Positions 9,179 through 18,036 of a stretch of 42,059 nucleotides of DNA are shown in pieces. The translations under genes were made by a program, and so were the position numbers. The stretch comes from Thiotrichaceae bacterium. Lineage in GTDB: Bacteria > Pseudomonadota > Gammaproteobacteria > Thiotrichales > Thiotrichaceae. Below the pieces are notes generated by a model that saw only the letters and a program-made list of their open reading frames with translations, was not told the DNA's origin and searched no databases. The first letter of the stretch is position 1; the number at the start of each line of letters is the position of its first letter. The DNA lies in contig JALSJU010000116.1 in the NCBI GenBank assembly GCA_026989145.1, positions 1-42,059 on the forward strand, read 5' to 3'.

Positions 9179-10597
9179 CTATGAAGAAATGTGTTGTTTA
9201 ATCTGATTGCGAATATCCAGTAAGTTGAATGCAATGATTGTTACCAAGTAACTCGATATACCAACGGTAAGTTGTAGAATGAGCCAACCCCAACCACGTA
9301 GGTCTTTAACCCACCATAAACAAAATGCCATCACTAGTGTGGCGATAATAATTTTTGCAAAGGATTTATAAGGTACAGGTAATCTGTAATACTTTCGTCC
9401 AAAAGTAGCGCTTAGAATACTGCCCACCATGAATGAGCTAAGTGTGGCAATAGCAGCACCTTGAATACCCATAATAGGAATTAACCAGTAGTTCAAGCCT
9501 ATATTGACAGCAGCAATTACTACCCCAATTTTGGCGATGCCCATGGTGTGATCACCCAGTTGGAAGGCTAGGTCAAAGTAAAAAACTTGTAACCCCATTA
9601 AAAATATTGCACTTGTGACCCAAGGCAATAAGAAAATGACGGACTCTTGGAATCGTTCATCAATTAATAGGTAAATTAAATCTGGTCCAACCAAATTTAA
9701 GCCCACCACAGCAGGAATTGAAATGGCTAATAATGCGATAGTGTATTGCCTAAAATAATCATTCGATTCTTGAGTTTTACCCTCTTCAAGTAACTTTATA
9801 ATAACGGGGTAGGCGGCTAAATTGATCACTGCCATAATCATTAAAATGGAACTGCCAGACAAATCGTAACCTACCGCATACAACCCAGCTTGTGCTTTAT
9901 CTTGCATGCCAGCTAGCATGAAGCGATCAGAAACTTTTGTTAATTCTTCAAGTAAGTTAGCGCTCGCTATAGGCAGACCATAGATAAGTAGCTTTTTTAA
10001 CAGTGCTTTACTATAAGTGGGCTTATTATAAGAAGACCATGTTTGCTTAAACATAAACAGAGCGGGTAATAAAGTTCCTAGTGCAACACCGGTAATAACC
10101 CCAGATGGGCCATAGCCAAGATACGCAAGTAAGCCACCAATAGTGATTGATAAGGTTGAATAGCCAATTGTGAGATAGGCATATTTTAAGGGTAATATTT
10201 TAGCCGAAAATAAATTTTGTGTGATTGTGAAAAGAGCCAGCGCTAGCAACAGCAAAAAGGCATTCATAATCCATGTTGCTTGCTCCTTGCCATAATAATA
10301 GAGAACACCGAGGATACTTAAAACTAGCAAAGTCGTTAAGATACGGAAATAGGAAATTGCTATGGTCGTTAAAAAGGTCGTTTCATCATGATCTTTGCTC
10401 GTCCAAAAACGTAACGTGCCTGCAGGGAGCCATGCAAATACGACATTATGAATAAAGACAGTGCCCGTTAACAGCAGGGTATAAAGGCCGTACTCTTCTG
10501 GGCTAAGTAAATGTGTATAAAGTGATAGAGCCGCAAAAGCCATTACAGCGGGGATGGCTTTTGCTAAACCGTAAATAAGACTGTTTTTTAATAACAT
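9179..10597 (-). CDS. Polysaccharide/oligosaccharide flippase (Wzx-like, MOP superfamily)
   Basis: A hydrophobic protein of 472 residues when started at the ATG at 10597 (MLLKNSLIYGLAKAIPAVMAF); the longer frame from 10690 overlaps the upstream gene and is not favoured. About 12-14 membrane segments are visible. The N-terminal pattern YGLAKAIPAV..YTHLLSPEEYGLYTLL is typical of MATE-like oligosaccharide flippases that move lipid-linked sugar repeat units across the inner membrane. It begins two bases after the stop of the O-antigen-ligase-like gene, so the two are co-transcribed. No glycosyltransferases accompany them in this window, so the glycan cannot be guessed. Confidence 0.8.
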   Translation of the reverse strand: MLLKNSLIYGLAKAIPAVMAFAALSLYTHLLSPEEYGLYTLLLTGTVFIHNVVFAWLPAGTLRFWTSKDHDETTFLTTIAISYFRILTTLLVLSILGVLYYYGKEQATWIMNAFLLLLALALFTITQNLFSAKILPLKYAYLTIGYSTLSITIGGLLAYLGYGPSGVITGVALGTLLPALFMFKQTWSSYNKPTYSKALLKKLLIYGLPIASANLLEELTKVSDRFMLAGMQDKAQAGLYAVGYDLSGSSILMIMAVINLAAYPVIIKLLEEGKTQESNDYFRQYTIALLAISIPAVVGLNLVGPDLIYLLIDERFQESVIFLLPWVTSAIFLMGLQVFYFDLAFQLGDHTMGIAKIGVVIAAVNIGLNYWLIPIMGIQGAAIATLSSFMVGSILSATFGRKYYRLPVPYKSFAKIIIATLVMAFCLWWVKDLRGWGWLILQLTVGISSYLVTIIAFNLLDIRNQIKQHISS

Positions 10598-10598
10598 A

Positions 10599-11807
10599 TT
10601 ACACCCGTTGCTTAGCTGTAGAAAAAGCGTGAATGAATAACATGGAGTAGCTAAACCACGTGGCTTTTTGAATATGGGTATGTAAGGCAATTTGACTGAC
10701 TAACATGACAAGCAGTAAGGATAATAAAAATATCTTTTCTTCAAAAGGTGCGCGAAGAATAAAGTACAGGATGCTAATAATCATTAATATATAGAGCGTG
10801 ACACCAATAATGCCATTTTCGGTTAATAGATGAATAAAGGTATTATGAGCCCAAGCATAGTTGACATGCTTTCTACTGAGTTGCGAATATAATCCACCCA
10901 CGCCTGTACCTATGATAGGAGAGTTTTTCCACTCTTGAATTGAAGTTTTCCAGATAACGGTTCGGTAATTTAAGTCTCCAGACTTAATCGATGAACCTGC
11001 GCTTAAAACGCGATCTACCGAAGCTTTAGGTGCAAAGGTCAGAACCACACTAATGGATAAAAAGAAAAGCATAAACATGACCAATTTGATTTTTAAAGAG
11101 GCTTTTCGTTGGGTGAATAACCAATAAAATATACCTAGCATTCCTATAATAAACCCTGTTCGCGTGCCGGTTAAAAAAATGGCGTACATGATGATAGGAA
11201 TGGCAATAATATTAAAAAATACCATAAATTTATTTTCGTAAGATTTTGCAAGGTAAGCAGCCATTGGGATTGCCAGGGCAAGGATGTAAGACATCAAGTC
11301 AGTGTCGATATTGGCGATTGTATATCGACCGTAAAATTCTGTTACATTATGTAGATAATTATTAAAAATAAACCCAAAAGCTACAACAGCACCTGCTACA
11401 TAACTTTGATAAGCAAGTAGTAAGTTCTTTTTATTATCGATAACAAAGGTAAACACGAAAGGAAGAAGCATAAGCTGGAAACCTGTTACAGCAAGCTCAC
11501 TGCCTAAAACATTATCAGGTGACCATGCTAGGGATACAATGATCCAAGTCCATAATAAAGCGACAAATAAATGATAATATGAATAATTGGTGTGAGTGCC
11601 ACGGGTGACGAGCAATAAACCACTTAAACCAAAAGATAGAATGCCCAAAATTCTAGGTAAGCCATCATAGATACCATCTGCCCAAGGCATCAAGAAGATA
11701 AAACCAAGCAGTGCATATAACGCAAGTTTGTGCGTTACTCCTTGGTTATCAGTGATAATACCCCGATCATCACTTTGCTGGTTAAGTATGTAATTGTTAT
11801 TGTTCAT
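10599..11807 (-). CDS. O-antigen ligase / Wzy polymerase family protein
   Basis: An integral membrane protein of about 402 residues from the ATG at 11807; a TTG at 11825 would add six residues, and neither start has a strong ribosome site. It has many hydrophobic segments and a large hydrophilic loop containing LNYRTVIWKTSIQEWKNSPIIGTGVGG and AHNTFIHLLTENGIIG. These are the conserved Wzy_C/O-antigen ligase features (R...W......P..G.G, then H-N-x-F/Y-L). Members join sugar units or attach glycan chains to lipid A or proteins. Sequence alone does not separate polymerase, lipid A ligase and protein glycosyltransferase roles. It is paired with the flippase downstream. Confidence 0.78.
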   Translation of the reverse strand: MNNNNYILNQQSDDRGIITDNQGVTHKLALYALLGFIFLMPWADGIYDGLPRILGILSFGLSGLLLVTRGTHTNYSYYHLFVALLWTWIIVSLAWSPDNVLGSELAVTGFQLMLLPFVFTFVIDNKKNLLLAYQSYVAGAVVAFGFIFNNYLHNVTEFYGRYTIANIDTDLMSYILALAIPMAAYLAKSYENKFMVFFNIIAIPIIMYAIFLTGTRTGFIIGMLGIFYWLFTQRKASLKIKLVMFMLFFLSISVVLTFAPKASVDRVLSAGSSIKSGDLNYRTVIWKTSIQEWKNSPIIGTGVGGLYSQLSRKHVNYAWAHNTFIHLLTENGIIGVTLYILMIISILYFILRAPFEEKIFLLSLLLVMLVSQIALHTHIQKATWFSYSMLFIHAFSTAKQRV

Positions 11808-12116
11808 TAACGCTTGTTTGTCCAAGAAATTATGGCATGAGTCTCAACCGTTAAGAATAAAGGAATTTATTAACTGAGTAAATTTTAGTCAGATAAAATG
11901 CATTTATTTTCTGATAACCCTAGCGCTTTATTACTGAGGTTTAATTTATAGAGATCTTTGCACGAGTCGGTGGCGAAAGAAAAATTGGGTGAACTTTTAC
12001 TGATTGAGGCGGAAAATGAAGCTAATAACTAGTTATTAGCGAGTTTTCAATGAAAAGCAGTGAAATTCCAACTATTTTTACTAGTCATCTGCTTCGCGCA
12101 AAGGTCTCTTATAACC
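11808..12116 (+). other. Intergenic stretch with no gene seen, holding a perfect 20-base palindrome
   Basis: No credible open frame or RNA gene was found across these 309 bases. A perfect palindrome, GCTAATAACT followed by its inverse, occupies 12021-12040. Read on the minus strand it lies downstream of the small acidic gene, but no proper T-run follows, so a classical terminator is not supported. A 27-codon open stretch at about 11955-12032 (…HESVAKEKLGELLLIEAEN) has a protein-like composition but no start codon or ribosome site. It could be a decayed gene fragment. Confidence 0.35.
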
Positions 12117-12392
12117 TCAGTCGAGAATAAAATCATCATCAAAGACTTCTTTTAAACTACGTTCAAGTGCTTTTCGTTCCAAATAGTCTTCCACATTTCT
12201 TCTAACAATGTGTGCTTTTATTTTTTTTTCGGTTTTGCTTGATGCGTGAGTAGATTCGTCACTGAGATTATCTTCGTTTACCTCTTCCGCAGAAGATATT
12301 GCAGAATCTAATGCTAAGTCTAAGTCAGTACTGTGAGAGACGACATCTGCGTCGAGAATTTCAGTGTTTAAAGCGTGGTCGCTATAAGTCAT
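12117..12392 (-). CDS. Small acidic protein, possibly PA3496 family
   Basis: A 91-residue protein with an acidic, low-complexity N-terminal half (D, E and S rich) and a basic, helical C-terminal half: KIKAHIVRRNVEDYLERKALERSLKEVFDDD. The RR-x-x-E-D-Y-x-E-x-K-x-L core resembles the PA3496 family of putative envelope integrity proteins from memory; I cannot confirm this without a search. AAAGG lies a suitable distance ahead of the ATG, supporting translation. It stands alone with gaps on both sides (309 and about 140 bases). Confidence 0.6.
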   Translation of the reverse strand: MTYSDHALNTEILDADVVSHSTDLDLALDSAISSAEEVNEDNLSDESTHASSKTEKKIKAHIVRRNVEDYLERKALERSLKEVFDDDFILD

Positions 12393-12532
12393 GGTATGCC
12401 TTTTATTATTTTTATTATTAATTTAGTATAATCTAACCTTCTAATAGCGAATATTTATGGCGCTACTATTTTTTGGTATGAAGGATATTATAATACCGAA
12501 AGCTGAATGCTACATGAGCAAGCGTAAATAAT

Positions 12533-13183
12533 TTATAAAGACAGTAACTCTTTTTCGTTTTCGCTTGTAAGTATCTGTTGTTTGTCGTTTTTTAGTGTTC
12601 CATTAATGTCGGTAGCGATAATTTTCGAGACTTTAAGGAGTGTGTTAACCGCTTCTTTTCTGTTTGCGGGATCAGGCAGTAGCATAAAAAGGGATAATCC
12701 AGCGAGTTTTTTATTGTGTAAATCATCAGTGTTTAAAGTCCAGGGTGCTGTTCCGTTGGCAACCCGAAATAAGCTTTTATTTGTTGATGTATGATCGGAG
12801 TAGTAGTGGTAAATATCTTTATCCCCCAATTTGAGCTTGTTTTTTTGTAAGGATTTTTCTACGAGGTTTCCATTAAGTCCATTTTCGTCGTCTGCTGATA
12901 TAAATAATATTATTTGATGGGGGTTGTTATCTTTAATATTTTTAGTTTCAGTGGTATTCGTAATCGTTACTTTATTTAACGGCACAGATTTAGGTGTTGA
13001 GCCATCTTGCGCTGCTATATCTTCAAGAATAGAGCTAAATTTACTACCATCATCATTTTTTAAAGTAGGAATATTAACTTTTTGGATTTGTGGCTGCTTA
13101 CTGAGAGCTAGGCGGCTCATGAGATAAAGCCCAATAATAACGATGATTCCAACGAGTGTAATAAGTAGGCTGCTAGTATTCAT
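12533..13183 (-). CDS. zipA: Cell division protein ZipA
   Basis: ZipA anchors FtsZ to the inner membrane at the division site. The second ATG (13183) is preferred because an AAGGA site lies six bases ahead of it, whereas the same site directly abuts the first ATG at 13189. The 216-residue protein has an N-terminal membrane anchor (about residues 5-24, SLLITLVGIIVIIGLYLMS), a variable linker and a C-terminal FtsZ-binding domain. In the last, IYHYYSDHTS, SLFRVANGTAPWTLNTDDL and LAGLSLFMLLPDP align with the E. coli IFHRH, FSLANMVKPGTFD and TIFMQVP stretches. The linker is short. It lies 73 bases after smc, the usual partner; ligA, usually next, is absent. Confidence 0.85.
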   Translation of the reverse strand: MNTSSLLITLVGIIVIIGLYLMSRLALSKQPQIQKVNIPTLKNDDGSKFSSILEDIAAQDGSTPKSVPLNKVTITNTTETKNIKDNNPHQIILFISADDENGLNGNLVEKSLQKNKLKLGDKDIYHYYSDHTSTNKSLFRVANGTAPWTLNTDDLHNKKLAGLSLFMLLPDPANRKEAVNTLLKVSKIIATDINGTLKNDKQQILTSENEKELLSL

Positions 13184-13256
13184 GTTCATTCCTTAAGTAA
13201 TTGATTCATTGAAGTTTGAAAAATGTCTTGTTTAGTCTAAGGACGAAGCTAAGTTT

Positions 13257-16200
13257 TTATTCTTGCACCATCTGCGCGGCCTGGTTGATATCAACACTGA
13301 CTAGGCGAGATACACCTGGCTCACGCATGGTAACCCCCACTAAATTATCTGCAAGCTCCATGGTAGTTTTACTATGTGTAATAAAGATAAATTGTACACG
13401 ATCTGACATTTTTCGTACTAATTCACAAAACCGACCTACATTAGCTTCATCTAGTGGCGCATCAACTTCATCCAACATACAAAATGGTGCAGGGTTTAGC
13501 TCGAATATTGCAAATACAAGAGCGACAGCTGTTAATGCTTTCTCACCACCAGACATGAGATGGATGCTAGATAGACGTTTGCCAGGTGGTTGCGCCATAA
13601 TAGCAATGCCCGTGGTGAGAAGGTCATCCCCTGTTAACTCTAGATGTGCTTTACCACCTCCAAATAACTGTGGAAACATTTCTTGGATACGCGTGTTAAC
13701 TTTTTCAAACGTGTCTTTAAAGCGACTGCGGGTATCTCGGTCAATTTTGGCAATGGCAGATTCTAAGGTCTCTAATGCTTCCATGAGGTCTGCATCTTGC
13801 TGGTCAAGGTAGATTTTACGCTCACTTTGCGTTTTAAACTCATCAATTGCAGCAAGGTTGATTGCGCCGAGACGTGCAACTTTCGCTTGAATGTCAGTTA
13901 AAGCCATTTGCTGCTTTTGTAAGTTAATATCTGCTTGCATTGTCTGTTGTAATTCGTTTTCATCAAAATCTGTGTCTGCAAATTGCTCACGTAAGGTTTC
14001 TTCTCGAACACTGACTTCTTGCCATTCTAATTTGAGTGACTCTAATAAAGTGCGGTATTTTTCTACTTCTGTTTCTGCTCGGTGCTTTTTCTGCTCTAGC
14101 TCCCTTACTTGATTGTCAATGCTTGATAAGGACTCTCGTGCTTGCTTTAGTTCTTCTTCTGTGGCTTTTCTTTTTTCTAAAGCCTCAGTGAGCTGTTGAT
14201 TTAACTTATGTTGATCACTTTCTGATTCTGCTTGCTTATTCGTTTCAAGGAGTTTTTGTTTTCTTGTTTTTAATCTCATGAGGCGTTCATCATAGCGATT
14301 AAGTTGTTGTTGGGCGCTTTGTTGTGTTGCTCTTAGTGACTGAACTTCTATTTGCAAGGTTTGTATTTTTTGTTGTTTTTGCTGTACTGCTTGACGACTT
14401 TGGTTGAGATTATTAAGTAAAGGCGTGTCTTTGCCTTCGAGACTCAGTTTTTCTTTTTCTAAAGAATCAAGTAAGCTTAAAGCGCTATTGCGTAAATGAG
14501 TTGCTGATTTATGCGCCTTTTGCTCAGCAATATGCCTGCTCTCTAAGTCTGCTATTTCGAGTAAAACACGTTGCTGATTATCTTTAATTTGTTTGATTCT
14601 GTTTGACGTGGCGTGAATTACCGCCTGTGCTTGAGATTCTTCACGGTGTAAGTTATTTAAGTTTGATTGCTGTTCAGCTTGTGACTTTTCTAATGTACTT
14701 TGTTCATCGCGTAATACATCAATACGTTTTTCAATTGCTACGAGTTTACTTTTTAAGTTTTTTATTTCAGTAGTGGTAGCATCAATTTGCTTCTGACGGA
14801 CAAGGACGCCATCTGTCTTTTTGTTGTTTAAAGAAGCAGGGGAGGTGAGCCAATTATTACCTAGGATGACACCCTCTTGAGTCACTAAACATTCCCTTTT
14901 TTTAAGTGATGTTTGTCTGCTGAGTGCATCTTTAAGCGTATCCGCACAATAAATGTGACTCACTAGATCTTGTAATGCCTTTGGGGCAATAATTTGTGAC
15001 GCAAGTGAGCTTTTATCATAAGACGCACTCTTATCAGTAGAGTTGATGAAAAATGCACTTGAGAAATTGCTTGTTTGTTCTGATAAGTTATTGATCAAGT
15101 CATCTAGTTGTTGATACGAATTTAGTTGTAATGAATTAAGTAAATTGCCTAAAACAGCCTCTAACGCAGTCTCCCAACCAGATTTTACGTTGATGGTCTC
15201 TGATAGTCGCGGAGCTTCGTTAAGGTTGTTTTGTTGTAACCAATTTATGTAGGCTTTTGCTGATTTGCCTGTGAGCTTTTGGTGTTCAGCTTTTTGTAGA
15301 ACATCAAGGGAAGACAGTTTTCCTGTTAGCACTTGTAGTTGAGAATGAATTTCTTGTTGTTCTTGCTGTAGTTCTGTTAGCGTATTTTTTTGTGCTTCTA
15401 GTTCAGATTTCCCTTTTTCAAACTGTTGCTTGGCTTGCTGGTGTTTTTGCTGTGTAGCCTCTAAGAGCTTGCGTTGCTCTTTGAGATCTTTGTTAACAGC
15501 ATCACTATTAAATAGCCCCTGCTCACTTTGAAGTTTACTTAGGCGGCTTATGATCTGTGATATTTGGCTTTCAAATTGCTCCATACGAGCACGTTCAACT
15601 TGAGCTTTTTGTGTGGGTTTAGCTAGCCGTTGTTGGAAGTCCATCCATTTCTTTTGCCACTCAGCGAGAGCTTGTTCGTTTTTGTCTAATAAGGTGATTT
15701 GCGTTTCAAGTTCTTTACTTTCATTTGCTAGCAGTGGTTCTTTTTTAGTAAGTGCTTGTGTCGCTGTTTCAAGTTGTTGTTTATCTTCGTCAGCATCTTT
15801 TTGGTTCTCTTTTATCTCAATATCAATCTGTTCTAAGTCAGTTTGTAAACGTTTTTCGAGTTCTTTTTGATGTTGTAAAGACTGTTCTAAACGTGAGATT
15901 TCGGAGCCTATTTGATAAAAATTCGCTTGAACTTTGTTGAAGGCATTATTGGCTGACGAATGTGCCTCGCGTTGAGATTCTATTTGATTTTCTAACGAGC
16001 GCTGCTGTGATAATTGTGCTTGGTGTGTTGTGGCGTTTTTATTAATAATGTCTTGTCGAGCAATAATGTCTTGTTGAACGTTGTTAAGTCGTAAAAGTAT
16101 TAATTCCGCATTGAGGCGGCGCTCGGTTTCTTTAAATATTTTATACTTTTCTGCCGCTTTTGATTGACGCTTTAAATGCGCTAGCTGCTTTTCCATCTCT

Positions 16201-16796
16201 TCACGTAAATCACTGAGCCGTTCTAGGTTCTCGCGTGTGTGTTTAATGCGTGTTTCAGTCTCGCGGCGACGTTCTTTGTATTTAGATATGCCCGCAGCTT
16301 CTTCAATGGTGTTACGTAATTCTTCAGGCTTGGCTTCAATCAAACGTGAAATCATCCCCTGTTCAATAATCGCGTAACTGCGAGGACCTAAACCCGTACC
16401 GAGAAATATATCGGTAATGTCACGACGCCTACAGCGCGAGCCATTTAAAAAATATTTTGATTGGCCATCCCGAGAAACTAGACGTTTAATGGCGATTTCA
16501 GAAAACTTAGCGTACTCACCACCTAAGCCACCATCACTATTATCGAATAACAGTTCAACCGATGCTTGGCCAATGGCCTTACGTGAGGAAGAGCCGTTAA
16601 AAATAACATCATCCATCGAAGCACCTCGTAAATGCTTCGCAGAGCTTTCGCCCATTACCCAGCGTACTGCATCAATGGTGTTTGATTTACCACAACCATT
16701 CGGCCCGATAATGCCCGTTAAATTACTGCGTAAGTCAATGGTAGTAGGGTCTACAAAGGATTTGAAGCCAGCTGTTTTTATTTTACTTAATCGCAT
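13257..16796 (-). CDS. smc: Chromosome segregation ATPase SMC
   Basis: SMC is the large ring-forming ATPase of bacterial chromosome condensation and works with ScpA and ScpB. The 1179-residue product shows Walker A GPNGCGKSNT (residues 31-40), then a long coiled coil, a hinge at about 510-660 (LTGKSAKAYINWLQ, WETALEAVLGNLL, QEGVILGNNWLTS) and a second coiled coil. The ABC signature LMSGGEKAL (1080-1088) and Walker B CMLDEVDAPLD (1106-1116) follow. The long Q, K and E rich helices explain the many false short frames on the opposite strand. Gammaproteobacteria more often carry MukB or SMC by lineage; an SMC next to zipA fits the Pseudomonas-like arrangement. Confidence 0.97.
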   Translation of the reverse strand: MRLSKIKTAGFKSFVDPTTIDLRSNLTGIIGPNGCGKSNTIDAVRWVMGESSAKHLRGASMDDVIFNGSSSRKAIGQASVELLFDNSDGGLGGEYAKFSEIAIKRLVSRDGQSKYFLNGSRCRRRDITDIFLGTGLGPRSYAIIEQGMISRLIEAKPEELRNTIEEAAGISKYKERRRETETRIKHTRENLERLSDLREEMEKQLAHLKRQSKAAEKYKIFKETERRLNAELILLRLNNVQQDIIARQDIINKNATTHQAQLSQQRSLENQIESQREAHSSANNAFNKVQANFYQIGSEISRLEQSLQHQKELEKRLQTDLEQIDIEIKENQKDADEDKQQLETATQALTKKEPLLANESKELETQITLLDKNEQALAEWQKKWMDFQQRLAKPTQKAQVERARMEQFESQISQIISRLSKLQSEQGLFNSDAVNKDLKEQRKLLEATQQKHQQAKQQFEKGKSELEAQKNTLTELQQEQQEIHSQLQVLTGKLSSLDVLQKAEHQKLTGKSAKAYINWLQQNNLNEAPRLSETINVKSGWETALEAVLGNLLNSLQLNSYQQLDDLINNLSEQTSNFSSAFFINSTDKSASYDKSSLASQIIAPKALQDLVSHIYCADTLKDALSRQTSLKKRECLVTQEGVILGNNWLTSPASLNNKKTDGVLVRQKQIDATTTEIKNLKSKLVAIEKRIDVLRDEQSTLEKSQAEQQSNLNNLHREESQAQAVIHATSNRIKQIKDNQQRVLLEIADLESRHIAEQKAHKSATHLRNSALSLLDSLEKEKLSLEGKDTPLLNNLNQSRQAVQQKQQKIQTLQIEVQSLRATQQSAQQQLNRYDERLMRLKTRKQKLLETNKQAESESDQHKLNQQLTEALEKRKATEEELKQARESLSSIDNQVRELEQKKHRAETEVEKYRTLLESLKLEWQEVSVREETLREQFADTDFDENELQQTMQADINLQKQQMALTDIQAKVARLGAINLAAIDEFKTQSERKIYLDQQDADLMEALETLESAIAKIDRDTRSRFKDTFEKVNTRIQEMFPQLFGGGKAHLELTGDDLLTTGIAIMAQPPGKRLSSIHLMSGGEKALTAVALVFAIFELNPAPFCMLDEVDAPLDEANVGRFCELVRKMSDRVQFIFITHSKTTMELADNLVGVTMREPGVSRLVSVDINQAAQMVQE

Positions 16797-16988
16797 TTAT
16801 TCGCATCAGCGTAAATCAATCTTATCGTGGGTAGGGTTTGACATAGGCGCATAATGATAGGTAAACTGACAACTTGTTTCAACTGGAATTCCAATAGAAA
16901 TAGAAATAAAGCCACTCGTCCGATTGTATTAAGTATTGTAAAAGGATTTACGTACACTTTCAGAGAGTTAGGGGATATTTTTAAGCGA

Positions 16989-16994
16989 TATAAT
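16989..16994 (+). promoter_or_regulatory. Candidate -10 box for the small beta-barrel gene
   Basis: A perfect TATAAT lies 29 bases ahead of the ATG at 17023. No good -35 box sits 16-18 bases upstream (the nearest hexamers are GTTAGG and AGTTAG), so activity may depend on an activator or the call may be wrong. A TTAAGG ribosome site follows at about 17009-17014. Confidence 0.35.
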
Positions 16995-17022
16995 AATTAA
17001 CTATTTTATTAAGGTATTAACG

Positions 17023-17562
17023 ATGAATAAAACACTATCAGTGATGATCTTGACAGCAGGGATTGGCTTTACACTATCTGCAAACGCCTCTCAGTTTAGC
17101 TATGATTTTGCAGAAGTGTCCTATGGCGTGAAAGGTGGTAGCACTGATATCGGTGGTGAAGGTAATATGGCACTAATCGGTTCTTATAATTTAAAGAACC
17201 CAAAATTAAATGCTGTTGCTTCTTTTACCACTAACCGCGTTGCAAGAGAGATGCAAGCTGGTATTGGCTATCATAAATCACTTAGGGCTGGCACAGATGG
17301 CTTAGCTTCAGTCAGACTCGTAAAAAATAATGCGTATGATATTGGTTATGCTTTGACAGCAGGTCTTAGGCATGATTTTACCAATGACTTTGAAGGTGAA
17401 ATCTCTATAATGTTTAAAGATTCTTTGAAGGCTAATGAAGCTGGAGTGTCAGAAACTAGTATCACAGCTGGTAGTCGTTACCATTTCAATAGAGAAATGT
17501 CTGCTGGTCTTGGTGTTGATGATGAAGGTCGTTTCATTTTTAATATAAGAATGAACTACTAG
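17023..17562 (+). CDS. Small outer-membrane beta-barrel protein, function unknown
   Basis: A 179-residue protein with a clear Sec signal peptide (MNKTLSVMILTAGIGFTLSANA, cut near residue 22). Alternating amphipathic strands follow (FSYDFAEVSYGVKG, MALIGSYNL, MQAGIGYHKSL, ITAGSRYHF, MSAGLGVDD). The last residues FIFNIRMNY end in an aromatic residue, as the BAM recognition signal requires. Length and strand count suggest an 8-stranded barrel of the opacity/OmpA-barrel kind. No ligand or role can be assigned. Its TAG stop codon forms part of the CTAG target duplication of a small inserted repeat that begins one base later. Confidence 0.7.
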   Translation: MNKTLSVMILTAGIGFTLSANASQFSYDFAEVSYGVKGGSTDIGGEGNMALIGSYNLKNPKLNAVASFTTNRVAREMQAGIGYHKSLRAGTDGLASVRLVKNNAYDIGYALTAGLRHDFTNDFEGEISIMFKDSLKANEAGVSETSITAGSRYHFNREMSAGLGVDDEGRFIFNIRMNY

Positions 17563-17721
17563 GAGCTTGTTTGAAAACTAAGACCGTAGCGAAATTACAG
17601 AATTATCATAAGTTGTGATTATCGAAAAAGGCGATATAGTACGGCTATTTAGCGATTTTGATAAGCTCAAATTATGATGTCTGTGGATTTTGCAGTAGTT
17701 TTTTAGTTCTCGGACAAGCTC
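17563..17721 (+). repeat. MITE-like element A, 159 bp, with terminal inverted repeats and CTAG target duplication
   Basis: The left end GAGCTTGTTTGAAAACTAAG and the right end, read inversely as GAGCTTGTCCGAGAACTAAA, form imperfect terminal inverted repeats. The similarity of the arms continues inward (GAATTATCATAAGTT against the inverse of AGCTCAAATTATGATG). CTAG stands on both sides (17559-17562 and 17722-17725). CTAG fits the YTAR target rule of the IS5 group, so a non-autonomous IS5-type derivative is inferred. No coding frame is present. Confidence 0.75.
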
Positions 17722-17757
17722 CTAGGAATCTATAGATTTTTAGCAGTGTTTGTTTGA

Positions 17758-17921
17758 ACCTGAATCAGTGACTTCACTACGGTACAGTACGCAAGCTATT
17801 GATTCATCGCGAGTTTAAAAAAGACCTGCTTAACCTATGTGTGAAGCAAAGATTTTTTAAAATCTCGTGCTAAACCAATATTTTACGCCCTGTGATCCGT
17901 ATTGAAGTCACGGATTCAGGT
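17758..17921 (+). repeat. MITE-like element B, copy 1, 164 bp
   Basis: The ends ACCTGAATCAGTGACTTCA and, inversely from the right, ACCTGAATCCGTGACTTCA differ at one base. A four-base TTGA direct repeat flanks it (17754-17757 and 17922-17925). A second copy, alike along its whole length at roughly 85 percent by eye, lies at 19740-19904 in the same orientation. Shared inner blocks include GCAAGCTATTGATTCATC/GTAAGCTATTGATTCATC and CGTGCTAAACCAATAT. There is no coding frame. Confidence 0.82.
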
Positions 17922-17934
17922 TTGAAGTAAAAAG

Positions 17935-17957
17935 CCTCGTTTTAACGAGGTTTTTTT
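17935..17957 (+). terminator. Rho-independent terminator
   Basis: A CCTCGTT/AACGAGG stem with a very short loop is followed by seven T (17951-17957). A-rich sequence precedes the stem, so it may also work on the other strand. It lies between the beta-barrel gene and gltX. Removing the two inserted repeats would put it within about 55 bases of the barrel gene stop codon, so it is probably that gene's original terminator. Confidence 0.8.
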
Positions 17958-18036
17958 GTGCCTGTAAGTTTATTTTCTGAAGAAATACACAGTAGTCTGT
18001 GTTAAATTTCTTTTTTTGTTTTAGATGATAATTATC

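Noticed and set aside
13891-15940. Several serine- and cysteine-rich plus-strand frames
   Set aside because: They are antisense to the coiled-coil codons of smc and have low-complexity composition.
16838-16867. TTGACA with a TAAACT box 18 bases downstream as a promoter for the beta-barrel gene
   Set aside because: It lies about 150 bases from the gene with a poor -10 box; the TATAAT at 16989 is closer and better placed.
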